DNA from: Trebonia kvetii
GTDB lineage: Bacteria > Actinomycetota > Actinomycetes > Streptosporangiales > Streptosporangiaceae
DNA length: 64,000 nucleotides
Reading direction: 5' to 3'
NCBI RefSeq assembly: GCF_007827045.1
Contig: NZ_RPFW01000001.1
Coordinates: 1,650,519-1,714,518 of the forward strand
The first letter of the stretch is position 1. Each line of letters opens with the position of its first letter. The position numbers and the translations under genes are program-made. This document shows, one piece after another, positions 18,732 through 27,503 of the stretch. Below the pieces are notes generated by a model. That model searched no databases and had not been told where the DNA came from. It was given only the letters and a program-made list of their open reading frames with translations.

Positions 18732-19670
18732 ATGGTGACGCAACGTGCAGATTTGGATGCAATACGTAACATGAGGGTTCTCAGCGCGGCCGAATGGCGG
18801 CGGGCGGGACTGTCTGATGGACGAATCCGGTCGCTCGTCCGGTCGGGAGGACTGATTCGGGTCTGGTACTCGGTCTACGCGACGCGATCCGCCATCGAGT
18901 GGTCGAACGTGAGTCCCGCGCGAGGCCATGCACTCCTGGTTATTGCGGCGGCCGCTTCGGTTGGCCGTGACAGCGTTGCCAGTCATCAGTCCGCCGCGTT
19001 GATTCACGGCCTTGACCTCTTTCCAGCCCCGCCGGACATGGTGACTATGACCAGGACGCGGATGAGGAGCAGTGGCCGACGCAAATCTGACGGCATCTTC
19101 TTCCATAGGGCGGAGCTGCCCGATGGGCATGTAACCAAGCAACTCGGGGCGCGGGTGACCTCGGTGGCACGGACGGTGGTTGACCTGGCGCGCGTTTCGC
19201 CCTTCATGCCGGCGGTCGTGACGGCCGACTCGGCGCTGCGGGAGGATCTCACCACCAAGGCGGCGCTTCTTGCGACCTGTCACGACTGTCCCCGGTGGCC
19301 GGGCATCCGGAAGGCACGGCGCGTCGTCGAGTTCGCCGACCCGGGCGCGGAATCGGTACTTGAGTCGTGTGCTCGGGTGGTCTTCGATGAGCACGGCCTG
19401 GAGGCTCCGGAGCTGCAGTTCTCGGTGACCGGGCCGGACTTCCGGTACAGCGTGGATTTCTACTGGCCCAGGCACCGGGTGATCGCCGAGGCGGACGGCG
19501 CGATCAAGTATTCCGATCAGCGCGCCGCCATCCGGCAGCTGAAACGAGACCAGCAGTTGCGCGATCTTGGCTACAAGGTGGTCCACTTCACGTGGGGAGA
19601 GCTCTTCCAGAATCCCGAAGAAGTGATCGCCCGCATCCGCAAGGCCTTCGCATCCCTGACTCCGGTCTAA
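18732..19670 (+). CDS. AbiEi-like wHTH protein with DUF559-type C-terminal domain
   Basis: The 312-residue protein starts with a DNA-binding region like the AbiEi antitoxin N-terminus (VLSAAEWRRAGLSDGRIRSL, RSGGLIRVWYSVYA). A middle segment includes HQSAALIHGLDLF and TSVARTVVDLAR, and it ends in a Vsr/DUF559-like endonuclease-fold domain (FRYSVDFYWPRHRVIAEADG, then KRDQQLRDLGYKVVHFTW). The D..(E)AD..K pattern resembles the PD-(D/E)XK core. No AbiEii nucleotidyltransferase toxin lies beside it, so it is an orphan of the type common in actinobacteria. A GTG three codons downstream is an alternative start. Lower internal GC than the neighbours at its 5' end suggests transfer. Confidence 0.75.
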   Translation: MVTQRADLDAIRNMRVLSAAEWRRAGLSDGRIRSLVRSGGLIRVWYSVYATRSAIEWSNVSPARGHALLVIAAAASVGRDSVASHQSAALIHGLDLFPAPPDMVTMTRTRMRSSGRRKSDGIFFHRAELPDGHVTKQLGARVTSVARTVVDLARVSPFMPAVVTADSALREDLTTKAALLATCHDCPRWPGIRKARRVVEFADPGAESVLESCARVVFDEHGLEAPELQFSVTGPDFRYSVDFYWPRHRVIAEADGAIKYSDQRAAIRQLKRDQQLRDLGYKVVHFTWGELFQNPEEVIARIRKAFASLTPV

Positions 19671-19682
19671 CCACCCAAGCCT

Positions 19683-19794
19683 TGCGCGCGCAGCGCGCAT
19701 CGGGGGGTGTGGGGGGTCGTCCCCCACGGCAAAAGACGAGAACAGATCTTGGAAGAGCACCGGAGGTACTCGAACAGGCTGAAGCCTGTTCGAG
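19683..19794. repeat. Cluster of three hairpins after the AbiEi-like gene
   Basis: Three inverted repeats follow one another. They are TGCGCGC/GCGCGCA (19683-19699), GTGGGGG/CCCCCAC (19709-19727) and a perfect 11-bp stem CTCGAACAGGC/GCCTGTTCGAG with loop TGAA (19769-19794). The first two could end transcription of the upstream gene; the last is unusually clean and not followed by T-rich sequence. This belongs to the 355-base spacer before fumarase, which contains no convincing gene. Confidence 0.6.
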
Positions 19795-19823
19795 TGCGAC
19801 GGCGCCGCCGCTCAGCCTCCGCA

Positions 19824-19878
19824 GACGGGGGCACTGCGTGGCGAGCAAGTCCACAGCGGACGGGGGCACCGCGTGGCG
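19824..19878. repeat. 20-base direct repeat with 35-base period
   Basis: GACGGGGGCACTGCGTGGCG (19824-19843) recurs at 19859-19878 with one mismatch. It lies between the hairpin cluster and the fumarase promoter region, in sequence with no supported gene. Function unknown. Confidence 0.55.
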
Positions 19879-20025
19879 CAGCGCCGCCGCACACCGTCAC
19901 GATACAAGGTTGCGGATACCCAAACAAGTCGGGAAGTTCGGTATACGCCCGCAAAATATCCATGCAGAACCATAGCGACGAAACTCACGCCCGTTGGGGC
20001 TGCCGTGCGGTCCTAAGCTTGAGCT

Positions 20026-21672
20026 ATGGCTGAGTTCTCCTACACGGATCTGCTGCCGCTCGGGCACGACGAGACCACCTACCGGAAGATCGCCGAAGCC
20101 GGCGTCGAGGCGACGCAGGCGTTCGGGCGGTCGTTCCTGTCAGTTGATCCTGAGGCGCTCACGCTGCTGAGCCGGACCGCCTTCCGGGACATCGCCCACC
20201 TGCTTCGCCCGTCGCACCTGCGGCAGCTGCGGTCCATCCTCGACGACCCCGAGGCCTCGCCCAACGACCGCTACGTCGCGCGCGACCTGCTGCAGAACGC
20301 CAACATCGCGGCCGGCGGCATCCTGCCCATGTGCCAGGACACCGGGACGGCCATCGTGATGGGCAAGCGCGGCCAGGGAGTGCTCACCGACGGGCGTGAC
20401 GAGGAGCACCTGGCCCGCGGGGTGTACGACGCTTACACCCAGCTCAACCTGCGCTACTCGCAGATGGCGCCGCTGACCATGTGGGACGAGAAGAACACCG
20501 GGTCGAACCTGCCCGCACAGATTGAGCTTTACGCGACGGATGGCGACGCGTACAAGTTCCTGTTCATGGCCAAGGGCGGCGGCTCGGCTAACAAGTCGTA
20601 CCTGTACCAGGAGACGAAGGCGGTGCTGAACCCGGCCCGGATGGCCTCATTCCTCGAGGAGAAGATCCGGACCATCGGTACCTCGGCCTGCCCGCCGTAC
20701 CACCTGGCCATCGTGGTCGGCGGCACCAGTGCGGAGTTCGCGCTCAAGACCGCCAAATATGCTTCAGCCCGGTATCTCGACACCCTGCCCACCGCGGGAT
20801 CGCTTGACGCCAACGGTTTCAGGGACCTGGAGCTCGAGCAGACCGTTCTTGACATCACCAGGAAGATCGGGATCGGCGCGCAGTTCGGCGGCAAGTACTT
20901 CTGCCACGACGTGCGGGTGATCAGGCTGCCGCGGCACGGGGCGTCCTGCCCGGTGGCGATCGCCGTCTCGTGTTCCGCTGACCGGCAGGCGCTCGGCAAG
21001 ATCACCCGCGACGGCGTCTTCCTTGAGCAGCTCGAGACCGACCCGGCGCAGTACCTGCCCGACCCCGCGTCGGTCACCGACGACGCGGCGGAGGTCGTCG
21101 CCATCGACCTCAACAGGCCAATGTCCGAGATTCGCGCCGAGCTGACCAAGTACCCGGTAAAGACGCGGCTTTCGCTGACCGGGACGGTGATCGTCGCCAG
21201 GGACATCGCCCACGCGAAGATCGCCGAGCGGCTCGACGCGGGTGAGCCGATGCCCGATTACCTGCGCGATCACCCCGTCTACTACGCGGGTCCCGCGAAG
21301 ACTCCCGCGGGCTATGCGTCGGGGTCCTTCGGGCCGACCACGGCGGGCCGGATGGACTCCTACGTGGAGCGGTTCCAGGCAGCCGGAGGGTCGTTCGTTA
21401 TGCTGGCCAAGGGGAACCGGTCCGCGGCCGTGACGGAGGCGTGCAAGCGCTACGGCGGCTTCTACCTCGGCTCGATCGGCGGCGCTGCCGCGCGACTCGC
21501 GCAGGACTGCATTACCAAGGTTGAAGTGCTGGAATACCCGGAACTTGGCATGGAGGCGGTGTGGAAAATCGAGGTCAAGGACTTTCCCGCCTTCATCATT
21601 GTCGACGACAAGGGCAACGATTTCTTTGCCGAGGCCGCCGGCCCGTTGCTGTCAATCGGCAGCCACCCCTAA
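20026..21672 (+). CDS. fumA: Fumarate hydratase class I (iron-sulfur dependent)
   Basis: The 548-residue protein is a complete single-chain class I fumarase, interconverting fumarate and L-malate in the TCA cycle. The alpha part shows [20 protein letters not shown] with a cluster cysteine, [11 protein letters not shown], and [33 protein letters not shown] follows. The beta part has [40 protein letters not shown] and [11 protein letters not shown]. Class I enzymes carry an oxygen-sensitive [4Fe-4S] cluster. The assignment as fumarase rather than tartrate dehydratase rests on overall FumA/B-like length and motif order. The promoter is not clear; TAAGCT six bases before the ATG could be a -10. 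Confidence 0.93.
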   Translation: MAEFSYTDLLPLGHDETTYRKIAEAGVEATQAFGRSFLSVDPEALTLLSRTAFRDIAHLLRPSHLRQLRSILDDPEASPNDRYVARDLLQNANIAAGGILPMCQDTGTAIVMGKRGQGVLTDGRDEEHLARGVYDAYTQLNLRYSQMAPLTMWDEKNTGSNLPAQIELYATDGDAYKFLFMAKGGGSANKSYLYQETKAVLNPARMASFLEEKIRTIGTSACPPYHLAIVVGGTSAEFALKTAKYASARYLDTLPTAGSLDANGFRDLELEQTVLDITRKIGIGAQFGGKYFCHDVRVIRLPRHGASCPVAIAVSCSADRQALGKITRDGVFLEQLETDPAQYLPDPASVTDDAAEVVAIDLNRPMSEIRAELTKYPVKTRLSLTGTVIVARDIAHAKIAERLDAGEPMPDYLRDHPVYYAGPAKTPAGYASGSFGPTTAGRMDSYVERFQAAGGSFVMLAKGNRSAAVTEACKRYGGFYLGSIGGAAARLAQDCITKVEVLEYPELGMEAVWKIEVKDFPAFIIVDDKGNDFFAEAAGPLLSIGSHP

Positions 21673-21691
21673 TCGCTGATATGGTCCGGCT

Positions 21692-24136
21692 ATGCCCCCT
21701 ATGACAGGACGGGTCATCGCCGGGCGATACAACCTGCAGCACCCCATCGGACGTGGAGCCATGGGCGTGGTGTGGCGTGCGCGCGATCAGCTTCTTGACC
21801 GTGACGTGGCGGTCAAAGAGGTCGTGATCTCGGCCATGATCGGCGAGGACGAGAAGCGCAACGCCTACCAGCGCACGCTGCGCGAGGCACGGACCGCCGC
21901 GCGCCTGTCGCACCGCGGCGTGGTCGCGGTGTACGACGTCGCCGAGGAAGACGGCCGTCCCTGGATCGTCATGGAACTCGTCCCTTCGCGGTCACTCGAC
22001 GCGGTGCTCACCGTCGAGGGCCGGCTCTCCGCGGCGCGCACCTGCCGGATCGGCCAGCAGCTGCTGTCCGCGCTCGCGGCCGCGCACACCGCAGGCGTGC
22101 TGCACCGCGACGTGAAGCCGAGCAACGTCCTGATCGCGACCGACAAAATCGGCGACAGCTGGGACGAGCGCGCGGTGCTTACCGACTTCGGCATCGCCCA
22201 GTTCGAGGGCGACCCCCGGCTCACGCAGACCGGGATGGTCATGGGCTCACCCGGGTTCACCGCGCCCGAGCGGATCCGGGGCGGCGACGCCACGTCCGGC
22301 TCCGACCTGTGGTCGCTCGGTGCCACGCTCTACGCGGCCGTGGAGGGGCGCGGGCCGTACGAGCAGCGCGGCGGCGCGATCACCACGATGTCCGCGATCA
22401 TCAACGAGGACGCACCCGTGGCGCCGCACGCCGGCGAGCTCGCGCCGCTGATCGCCGCGCTGCTGCGCCGCGATCCGTCCACCCGGCCGTCCGCGGGGGC
22501 AGCGGCGCGGATGTTCGCACAGGTGCTGCCGCGGCTCACCGAAGCGCCCGCCGAGAAGCCCGCCGTGGCGCACCCGCCGACGGCACTCGCCGAGTTCGTG
22601 CCACCACCGGCCGCCCCAGGGGTGTCCGCCCCGGTGACCCCGCCGAAGAGTCCCTCGCGGGATGAGGCGCCCGAAGCAGCCGGCGTGCAGGAGCCTGCCG
22701 CGGCCGCGGCCGCCGCCGAGGCCGATGCTGAACTCGCCGCCAAGGCGGTGGCCGCGCCGGGCGCGGCGGGCTCCGGCAGCGACGCGGAGCAGGCGGCGCA
22801 ACAGGAACCGGCACCGGCCAAGGTCGCGCCGAAGGCGAAGGCGGAGACCGAGGACGAGGCCGGTGCGGCTGCGGAGCCGGCGGCCGCCGATGCCGTGGCC
22901 GGAGAGGCGAAGCCCGCGGCCACGCTGCTCGACGCCCGTCCGGTCACGGAGAGCGACCGCGGCGCGGAGACCGTGATCGCCGACGACGGCCCGCTCGGCT
23001 ACCGTCCCACCCAGGTCGCGATCCCGGTGGCGCGGGAGGACACGGCGGCGCCGCCGCAGCCACGGCCCGTCCCGCCGGGCTCCGGGCAACAGCGCAATCC
23101 TGCGCCTCCCCGGCCCACGCCGTCGTTCACCGCCTCGAAGCCATCCGACCGGATGACACCGACGTTCTCCGCGGCGAGCCCGGCAAGCCCCGCGAGCCCG
23201 GCGCAGCCATCCCGCCCGGCCCCCCAGGCTCAGGACCCGCGATCCGGCTACGGGCACGGCAACGCGGCGGCGGCCGCGTACGCGGGCAGCACGGCACCCT
23301 ACACGCCGGGCGCCGGTCCGTACGCTCCCCAGGGCGGCCAGTACGCAGGTCCCTCGCAGCAGTACCCGGACCTCGCGCAGCAGTACGCGCCGGGCTCAGG
23401 CGGCGGCCGGGCGGGCCGGCGCCGGGGCGGGGCACGCTGGGTCATCTGGCTCGCGGTGGCCGTCATCATCGCGGCCGCGATCGGCGTGGGGACGGCGCTG
23501 GCACTGAACAAGAACAAGACCAACGAGAACGCCGCCAACGCGGGCAACACGAGCACCGCCGGCGGCACGGGCACCCCGGCACCCTCGGTGGCGGACACGC
23601 CGGTCAAGTACAAGTCGGTCAACGCGCTGAACGACCCGTCTACGGTGCTCCCGTCGGGCTTCACCTCGTACACGGTGACCGCGGCAGACGCGGGAAGTCC
23701 CGCCGTCGCCGGATTCACGATCGACATTCCGTCGGGCTGGAAGGAGCAGCGCAGCGGCCCGGTCACCGACTTCCTCGGCCCCGACAACATGAAGTTCGAG
23801 GTCGACATGACGTCGCAGGCCACCCCGGACATGGTCGTCGCGGCGCATAGCGTCGAGAAGCAGGCCGTGGGCAACGGGACGTACCCCGGTTACAAGCTGG
23901 AGGCCATCGATCCGGTTCCGGTCAGGCACACCAACGGCGCAATCTGGAAGTTCCACTGGAACTTCAAGGGAGCGGGAGTCCAGTACACCGCGGACGACAT
24001 CTTCTACCACGCGCCGACCTCCGCCGGGGCGCAAGACTACGCGTTCTACTTCCGGTCGCCGTCAAGCAACTTCGACCAGGAGACGCTGCCCACGGCCGAG
24101 AAGATACTGTCTACCTTCCAGATCGTCACGAGCTGA
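21692..24136 (+). CDS. PknB-type receptor serine/threonine kinase with extracellular domain
   Basis: The 814-residue membrane kinase has a complete N-terminal catalytic domain (residues 1-275). It shows the glycine loop IGRGAMGVVWRARD, VAVKEV (catalytic Lys), VLHRDVKPSNVL, LTDFGIAQ and GFTAPERIRG. A 300-residue Ala/Pro/Glu-rich disordered linker follows, then one TM segment (WVIWLAVAVIIAAAIGVGTA, near 585-605) and an outer domain of about 185 residues without PASTA repeats. The outer domain could sense or bind cell-wall material but is not recognised. TATGGT six bases before ATG 21692 suggests a leaderless mRNA. It lies 19 bases after fumarase. Confidence 0.9.
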   Translation: MPPMTGRVIAGRYNLQHPIGRGAMGVVWRARDQLLDRDVAVKEVVISAMIGEDEKRNAYQRTLREARTAARLSHRGVVAVYDVAEEDGRPWIVMELVPSRSLDAVLTVEGRLSAARTCRIGQQLLSALAAAHTAGVLHRDVKPSNVLIATDKIGDSWDERAVLTDFGIAQFEGDPRLTQTGMVMGSPGFTAPERIRGGDATSGSDLWSLGATLYAAVEGRGPYEQRGGAITTMSAIINEDAPVAPHAGELAPLIAALLRRDPSTRPSAGAAARMFAQVLPRLTEAPAEKPAVAHPPTALAEFVPPPAAPGVSAPVTPPKSPSRDEAPEAAGVQEPAAAAAAAEADAELAAKAVAAPGAAGSGSDAEQAAQQEPAPAKVAPKAKAETEDEAGAAAEPAAADAVAGEAKPAATLLDARPVTESDRGAETVIADDGPLGYRPTQVAIPVAREDTAAPPQPRPVPPGSGQQRNPAPPRPTPSFTASKPSDRMTPTFSAASPASPASPAQPSRPAPQAQDPRSGYGHGNAAAAAYAGSTAPYTPGAGPYAPQGGQYAGPSQQYPDLAQQYAPGSGGGRAGRRRGGARWVIWLAVAVIIAAAIGVGTALALNKNKTNENAANAGNTSTAGGTGTPAPSVADTPVKYKSVNALNDPSTVLPSGFTSYTVTAADAGSPAVAGFTIDIPSGWKEQRSGPVTDFLGPDNMKFEVDMTSQATPDMVVAAHSVEKQAVGNGTYPGYKLEAIDPVPVRHTNGAIWKFHWNFKGAGVQYTADDIFYHAPTSAGAQDYAFYFRSPSSNFDQETLPTAEKILSTFQIVTS

Positions 24137-24160
24137 CCGGCTCGCAAGACAAGCCAGCAA

Positions 24161-24185
24161 GCCCGGTTCCCCTAGGGAACCGGGC
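24161..24185. terminator. Bidirectional terminator hairpin
   Basis: A perfect 11-bp stem GCCCGGTTCCC/GGGAACCGGGC with a CTA loop lies between the converging kinase and transglycosylase genes. Confidence 0.8.
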
Positions 24186-24210
24186 CTGCTGCGTTGCTAT
24201 CGCGGTCCGA

Positions 24211-24957
24211 TCAGTACCAGTTGGCGGACTGCTCGTGCGTCCACGCGCCGCACGGCGAGCCGTAGCGGTCGTGGATGTAGCCGAGTCCCCAGCGGATCTG
24301 CGTGGCGGGGTTGGTCTGCCAGTCGGAACCGGCGCTGGCCATCAGCGATCCGTGCAGCGCCTGCGGGATGCCGTACGCGCCTGAGCTCGGGTTCATGGCG
24401 CTCGGGTTCCAGCCACTCTCGTGGTACCAGAGCGGCTCCAGGCAGGAGAACTGGCTTGCCTTCCAGCCGAACTGGCCAAGCATCTGCTGCGCGATCTGCC
24501 GCGGCGAGCCGGTGGGGTGGGCAGCCTTGGCAGCGGCAGCCTTGGCAGCGCCAGCCTTCGCCAGCGCGGCCTTATGCGCGGCGGCCTTCGCCGCGGCAGC
24601 CTTCGCCGCGGCGGCCTTGGCGGCGGCCGCCTTGCTCGAGGCGACTTCCCTGGCGTGGTGCTCGGCCGCGGCGCGCATGTGGTCGAAGGCCGCCACCTGC
24701 TTGCCCGCGAGAGCGTCGGTGGTCCGCACGGCGTGCGCCGCCATCGTCACCTGGCGGTGATCGAACGCGGTCGGCGAGGCGGTGGCGGTGCTCGACGAGG
24801 CCGCGGCGGTGGTGGCGGGGAGCACGGCGGCGGCAGCGGAAATGGCCGTCGCGACGGTGAGGGTGCCGGCGGCGGCCACCGTCGCCACCCGGGCACGCTT
24901 GCCGGAGAAGAACGAGGGCAGGGGGAAATGCCTTGCCAAAAGAGAACCTTTGGTCAT
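24211..24957 (-). CDS. Secreted lytic transglycosylase-like protein, paralogue A
   Basis: The 248-residue protein begins MTKGSLLARHF with a basic N-terminus and a hydrophobic signal/anchor (VATVAAAGTLTVATAISAAA). A long Ala/Lys helix made of KAAAAKAAA-type repeats (about residues 100-140) leads to a C-terminal SLT-like domain of about 95 residues. There the catalytic Glu is in LWYHESGWNPSA, followed by GAYGIPQALHGSLM, GSDWQTNPATQIRWGLGYI and GSPCGAW. Such proteins cleave peptidoglycan glycan strands in growth or germination. ATG 24957 lacks a good ribosome site but aligns with paralogue B. It has its own 3' terminator. Confidence 0.85.
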   Translation of the reverse strand: MTKGSLLARHFPLPSFFSGKRARVATVAAAGTLTVATAISAAAAVLPATTAAASSSTATASPTAFDHRQVTMAAHAVRTTDALAGKQVAAFDHMRAAAEHHAREVASSKAAAAKAAAAKAAAAKAAAHKAALAKAGAAKAAAAKAAHPTGSPRQIAQQMLGQFGWKASQFSCLEPLWYHESGWNPSAMNPSSGAYGIPQALHGSLMASAGSDWQTNPATQIRWGLGYIHDRYGSPCGAWTHEQSANWY

Positions 24958-25374
24958 TCGCGCTATGCGCGATCGCTTTCCACCTCTGACGCCACCATCC
25001 GCGCGGAGGGAAAAGGCGCGGCAGGCATCGGCACGCGGATCTGGCGCGGGGGCAAGGCGCCGGCCGCTCAGGGCGGCCATTGATCTCGCGGGCGAGGTGC
25101 TGTTGTTTGCAATCGCGTCGTATAACACGCCCCCGTTGCGCTGGCATTCCGCCGTTTCCCCTGTTCAGGACAGTCGGTGAGCCATTGCAGGCACGAATCG
25201 CCGCTCTCGCCTGGATTACCGTTACCTGCCGGTAACCTGTGTGAGCTGAGCCACTTCGGCAAATCCATCTCGTTTTCTCACAATGAGTAACTGGATGAAT
25301 TCATAACGTGTTCGTATATTCGCTGTCGCGCACGGGATCTCCGGGCTGCCGGCCGGCCGTCCGGGGATGACGAA
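24958..25374. other. Long leader region of transglycosylase A
   Basis: No gene is supported in these 417 bases. A short palindrome GTTACCTGCCGGTAAC lies at 25221-25236, and a weak CRP-like half match (TGTGA, six bases, then CCACT) at 25240-25255. I looked for the conserved blocks of the ydaO/c-di-AMP riboswitch on the minus strand, because that element often precedes such genes in actinobacteria, and did not find them. Confidence 0.5.
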
Positions 25375-25402
25375 CGGGGCCCGGATGATGATCCGGGCCC
25401 CG
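25375..25402. terminator. Terminator of transglycosylase B
   Basis: A perfect 12-bp stem CGGGGCCCGGAT/ATCCGGGCCCCG with loop GATG, eight bases beyond the stop codon of the minus-strand gene. Confidence 0.85.
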
Positions 25403-25409
25403 CTTGTGC

Positions 25410-26189
25410 CTAATACCAGCCGAAAGCTTCCTCGTGCCCCCATGCGGCGCACGGGGAGCCGTAGCTGCCCTGGATGTAGCCAAGACCCCAGCGGATCTGC
25501 GTAGCCGGGTTCGTCTGCCAGTCCGAGCCGGCGGACGCCATCTTCCCTCCGGGCAGCGCCTGCGGAATCCCGTACGCGCCCGAACTCGGGTTTTCCGCGT
25601 ACACGTTCCAGCCGCTTTCCTGCTGCCACAGCGAGTCGAGGCAGGAGAACTGGCCCGCCCAGCCGTATTCGGCGAGCATCTGCTCGGCGATCTGCTGTGG
25701 CGTCCCCGAGGGAACCTGCTGCACTGAGACTTGCTGCACCGCTGGCGGCTGTGCCGCCGCCTGCTCGGCCGCGGCCCGCTGTGCCGCCGCCTGAGCGGCG
25801 GCCTGCCTGGCCGCCTCTCGTGCTGCGGCGGCGCGCGCCGCCGCGGCACGAGCCCTGGCCGCGCGCTCCGCCGCCGCGCGCTCCGCCACGGCGCGCTGGG
25901 CCGCCGCGCGTGCGGCGTTCGCCGCGGCCCGCGCGGCCGCGGCCCGGCCCGCCGCCCGCATGATGACGATCTGGCTGGTGAGGACGGCCTGAGCCGCCCG
26001 GGCCGCGCGGCCATTGGTCTGTGAGTGAACGTAACTGACATCAGCGGCCGCGATCGGCGACGCTGGCGATGCCCGTCCAAGGGCGGCCACGGTCCCGGTC
26101 GCCGTGAGGCAGAGCACGCCTCCAACGACGAGAACGGTGACCCTGCGAGAAAGGTTGATCGAACCGAGGCGTGGCAGTTGCCGTGCCAA
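25410..26189 (-). CDS. Secreted lytic transglycosylase-like protein, paralogue B
   Basis: The 259-residue paralogue of A shares the SLT-like domain: catalytic Glu in LWQQESGWNVYAENPSSGAY, then GSDWQTNPATQIRWGLGYI. A signal segment (VTVLVVGGVLCLTATGTVAA) is followed by about 90 residues of Ala/Arg-rich helix. The start is TTG at 26189. GAAGG lies seven bases before it, no ATG or GTG exists before the upstream stop, and the encoded MARQLPR lines up with LARHFP of paralogue A. The 392-base upstream spacer carries two CRP-type sites. It is cotranscribed with nothing obvious and ends in a strong hairpin. Confidence 0.85.
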   Translation of the reverse strand: MARQLPRLGSINLSRRVTVLVVGGVLCLTATGTVAALGRASPASPIAAADVSYVHSQTNGRAARAAQAVLTSQIVIMRAAGRAAAARAAANAARAAAQRAVAERAAAERAARARAAAARAAAAREAARQAAAQAAAQRAAAEQAAAQPPAVQQVSVQQVPSGTPQQIAEQMLAEYGWAGQFSCLDSLWQQESGWNVYAENPSSGAYGIPQALPGGKMASAGSDWQTNPATQIRWGLGYIQGSYGSPCAAWGHEEAFGWY

Positions 26190-26426
26190 AGGAGAGCCTT
26201 CAGTTGGACGCGTTACCGCACCGTGCGGTCAACGTCTGCCGTCACCCTTGACGAGCGGGCGCGATTCCCCCTCCGGCAATCAGCATTCGGAGAAAGCGCA
26301 TGCGCTGGGCCGCGGACTTGGCACGGGTCAGGGTGCCAGGCCACCCAGGTGGTAACCATCACGCGGCCAGGGTGCTTCCGCAAATGCAAATCCCAAAGAA
26401 TCGCCGGGTTAAACGTTGTCATGGTA

Positions 26427-26442
26427 CGTGATACAGATCACA
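26427..26442. promoter_or_regulatory. CRP/FNR-type binding site 1
   Basis: CGTGATACAGATCACA matches the CRP consensus TGTGA-N6-TCACA at nine of ten half-site bases. It lies about 240 bases upstream of the TTG start of transglycosylase B. Confidence 0.6.
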
Positions 26443-26516
26443 GTTCATCTTGCAACCCAGGCGGGGCAAGGAAAAGCGTTGATTAAACGTATAAATTGGG
26501 CAAACTAAATGGCAGA

Positions 26517-26532
26517 CGTGACCAAGATCACA
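26517..26532. promoter_or_regulatory. CRP/FNR-type binding site 2
   Basis: CGTGACCAAGATCACA matches TGTGA-N6-TCACA at nine of ten half-site bases. Its centre is exactly 90 bases from that of site 1. Confidence 0.6.
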
Positions 26533-26581
26533 TCCGCCATTTAAGGTGATTTCTCCGCTCGGCTCACATCGCCAATGCAGG

Positions 26582-27376
26582 TCAGTAGTAGCCGTAATTA
26601 ACCTCGTTCTGCCACGCGCCGCAGGGCGTGCCGTAGGTCGACTTAATGTAGCCAAGACCCCAATTGATTTGCGTAGCGGGGTTCGTCTGCCAGTCCGAGC
26701 CGGACGAGGCCATCTTGTTGCCGGGCAGCGACTGCGGGATGCCGTACGCGCCGGAGTAGGGATTTTCCGCGTACACGTTCCAGCCGCTCTCGCGCTGCCA
26801 CAGCTGGTACAGGCAGGGCCACTGCGTCGCCGTGTCGAAGCCGAAGCTCGCGAGCATGCTCTTGCCGGTCTGCTCGGCGGCTGTGGGGTCCGCGGGCACC
26901 GCCAGCGTAGTGACGCCGGTGCCGCCGGTGGTCTGGGTCGAGGTCGACGTGCTCGAGTTCTCCGCCGCCAGGATCTCCGAGGGATTGGCCGTCACCGGCT
27001 TGGCCGCGACCGTGAGGGTCTTCGACGCGGCGGTCATCGCGATCAGCGTCTGCCGCTCCTGCTCGAGCAACGCGACCGAGCCGCTGTTGCCGAGGCCGTC
27101 GATGGACTCAAAGAGGCTGCTCGCGCCGGTGCCCTTCGGGTTCATGACCTTGGCCGCTCCCCACACCACCACGACGAGCAGCAGGGCGAGACACGCCGCG
27201 GGCACCGCGATGCCAGTCCGCCGCAGCAGCCCGCGCTTCTTCTTGCGCGTGCTCCGCGATCCTGCCGGGATGGTGCTCGCGGGGCCGGTGCCAGCCGGGC
27301 CAGCGACAGGAGTCAGCGAGTCGTCGTCCGACGCTCGCGGTCGCTCCGCCAGCATCGCTGTCCGATGTCGTGACAA
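26582..27376 (-). CDS. Membrane-anchored lytic transglycosylase-like protein, paralogue C
   Basis: The 264-residue third paralogue ends in the same domain (LWQRESGWNVYAENPYSGAY, GSDWQTNPATQINWGLGYI, YGTPCGAW). Its N-terminal half differs: a disordered basic cytoplasmic part (RSTRKKKRGLLRR), a TM anchor (IAVPAACLALLLVVVVWGAA) and a Thr/Ser-rich linker replace the Ala-rich helix. TTG at 27376 is preferred because GAAGGG sits six bases upstream; a GTG at 27421 is the alternative. A CRP-type site lies 128 bases upstream, shared with the divergent punA gene. Confidence 0.83.
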   Translation of the reverse strand: MSRHRTAMLAERPRASDDDSLTPVAGPAGTGPASTIPAGSRSTRKKKRGLLRRTGIAVPAACLALLLVVVVWGAAKVMNPKGTGASSLFESIDGLGNSGSVALLEQERQTLIAMTAASKTLTVAAKPVTANPSEILAAENSSTSTSTQTTGGTGVTTLAVPADPTAAEQTGKSMLASFGFDTATQWPCLYQLWQRESGWNVYAENPYSGAYGIPQSLPGNKMASSGSDWQTNPATQINWGLGYIKSTYGTPCGAWQNEVNYGYY

Positions 27377-27503
27377 CGCAGTCCCTTCGGTCCATGTCGT
27401 GCATATATCGCACCCATCCACCGCCGTTGATCAACGATGCCAGAAAGAAACATGGGCCGCCCGTGACTTCACAAAGAAAGGCTTCGTGGCTTACCTGCCA
27501 TTC

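Larger units (their letters stand above)
26190..26581. other. Regulatory spacer upstream of transglycosylase B
   Basis: These 392 bases contain no supported gene. The right half is clearly AT-richer than the surroundings and holds two CRP-type palindromes 90 bases apart, annotated separately. The left half encodes the probable long 5' leader of gene B. Confidence 0.5.

Noticed and set aside
22247..23257. Minus-strand frame opposite the receptor kinase linker
   Set aside because: Arises from the low-complexity Ala/Pro/Glu linker; Arg/Gly rich with no domain.
24520..24640. Repetitive GCCGCGGCGGCCTTGG-like sequence that might be taken for a CRISPR or tandem array
   Set aside because: It is the Ala/Lys-rich coding repeat of transglycosylase A; periods follow codons and there are no spacers.
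24211..26581. c-di-AMP (ydaO) riboswitch upstream of the transglycosylase genes
   Set aside because: I looked for the conserved GGGGTGAATC-like and CCGTCAGCTAACC-like blocks on the minus strand and did not see them. A covariance search would settle it.
27398..27412. Possible fourth CRP-like palindrome near GTGCATATATCGCAC
   Set aside because: Arms GTGC/GCAC are separated by seven bases, not six, and do not match the TGTGA half-site well.
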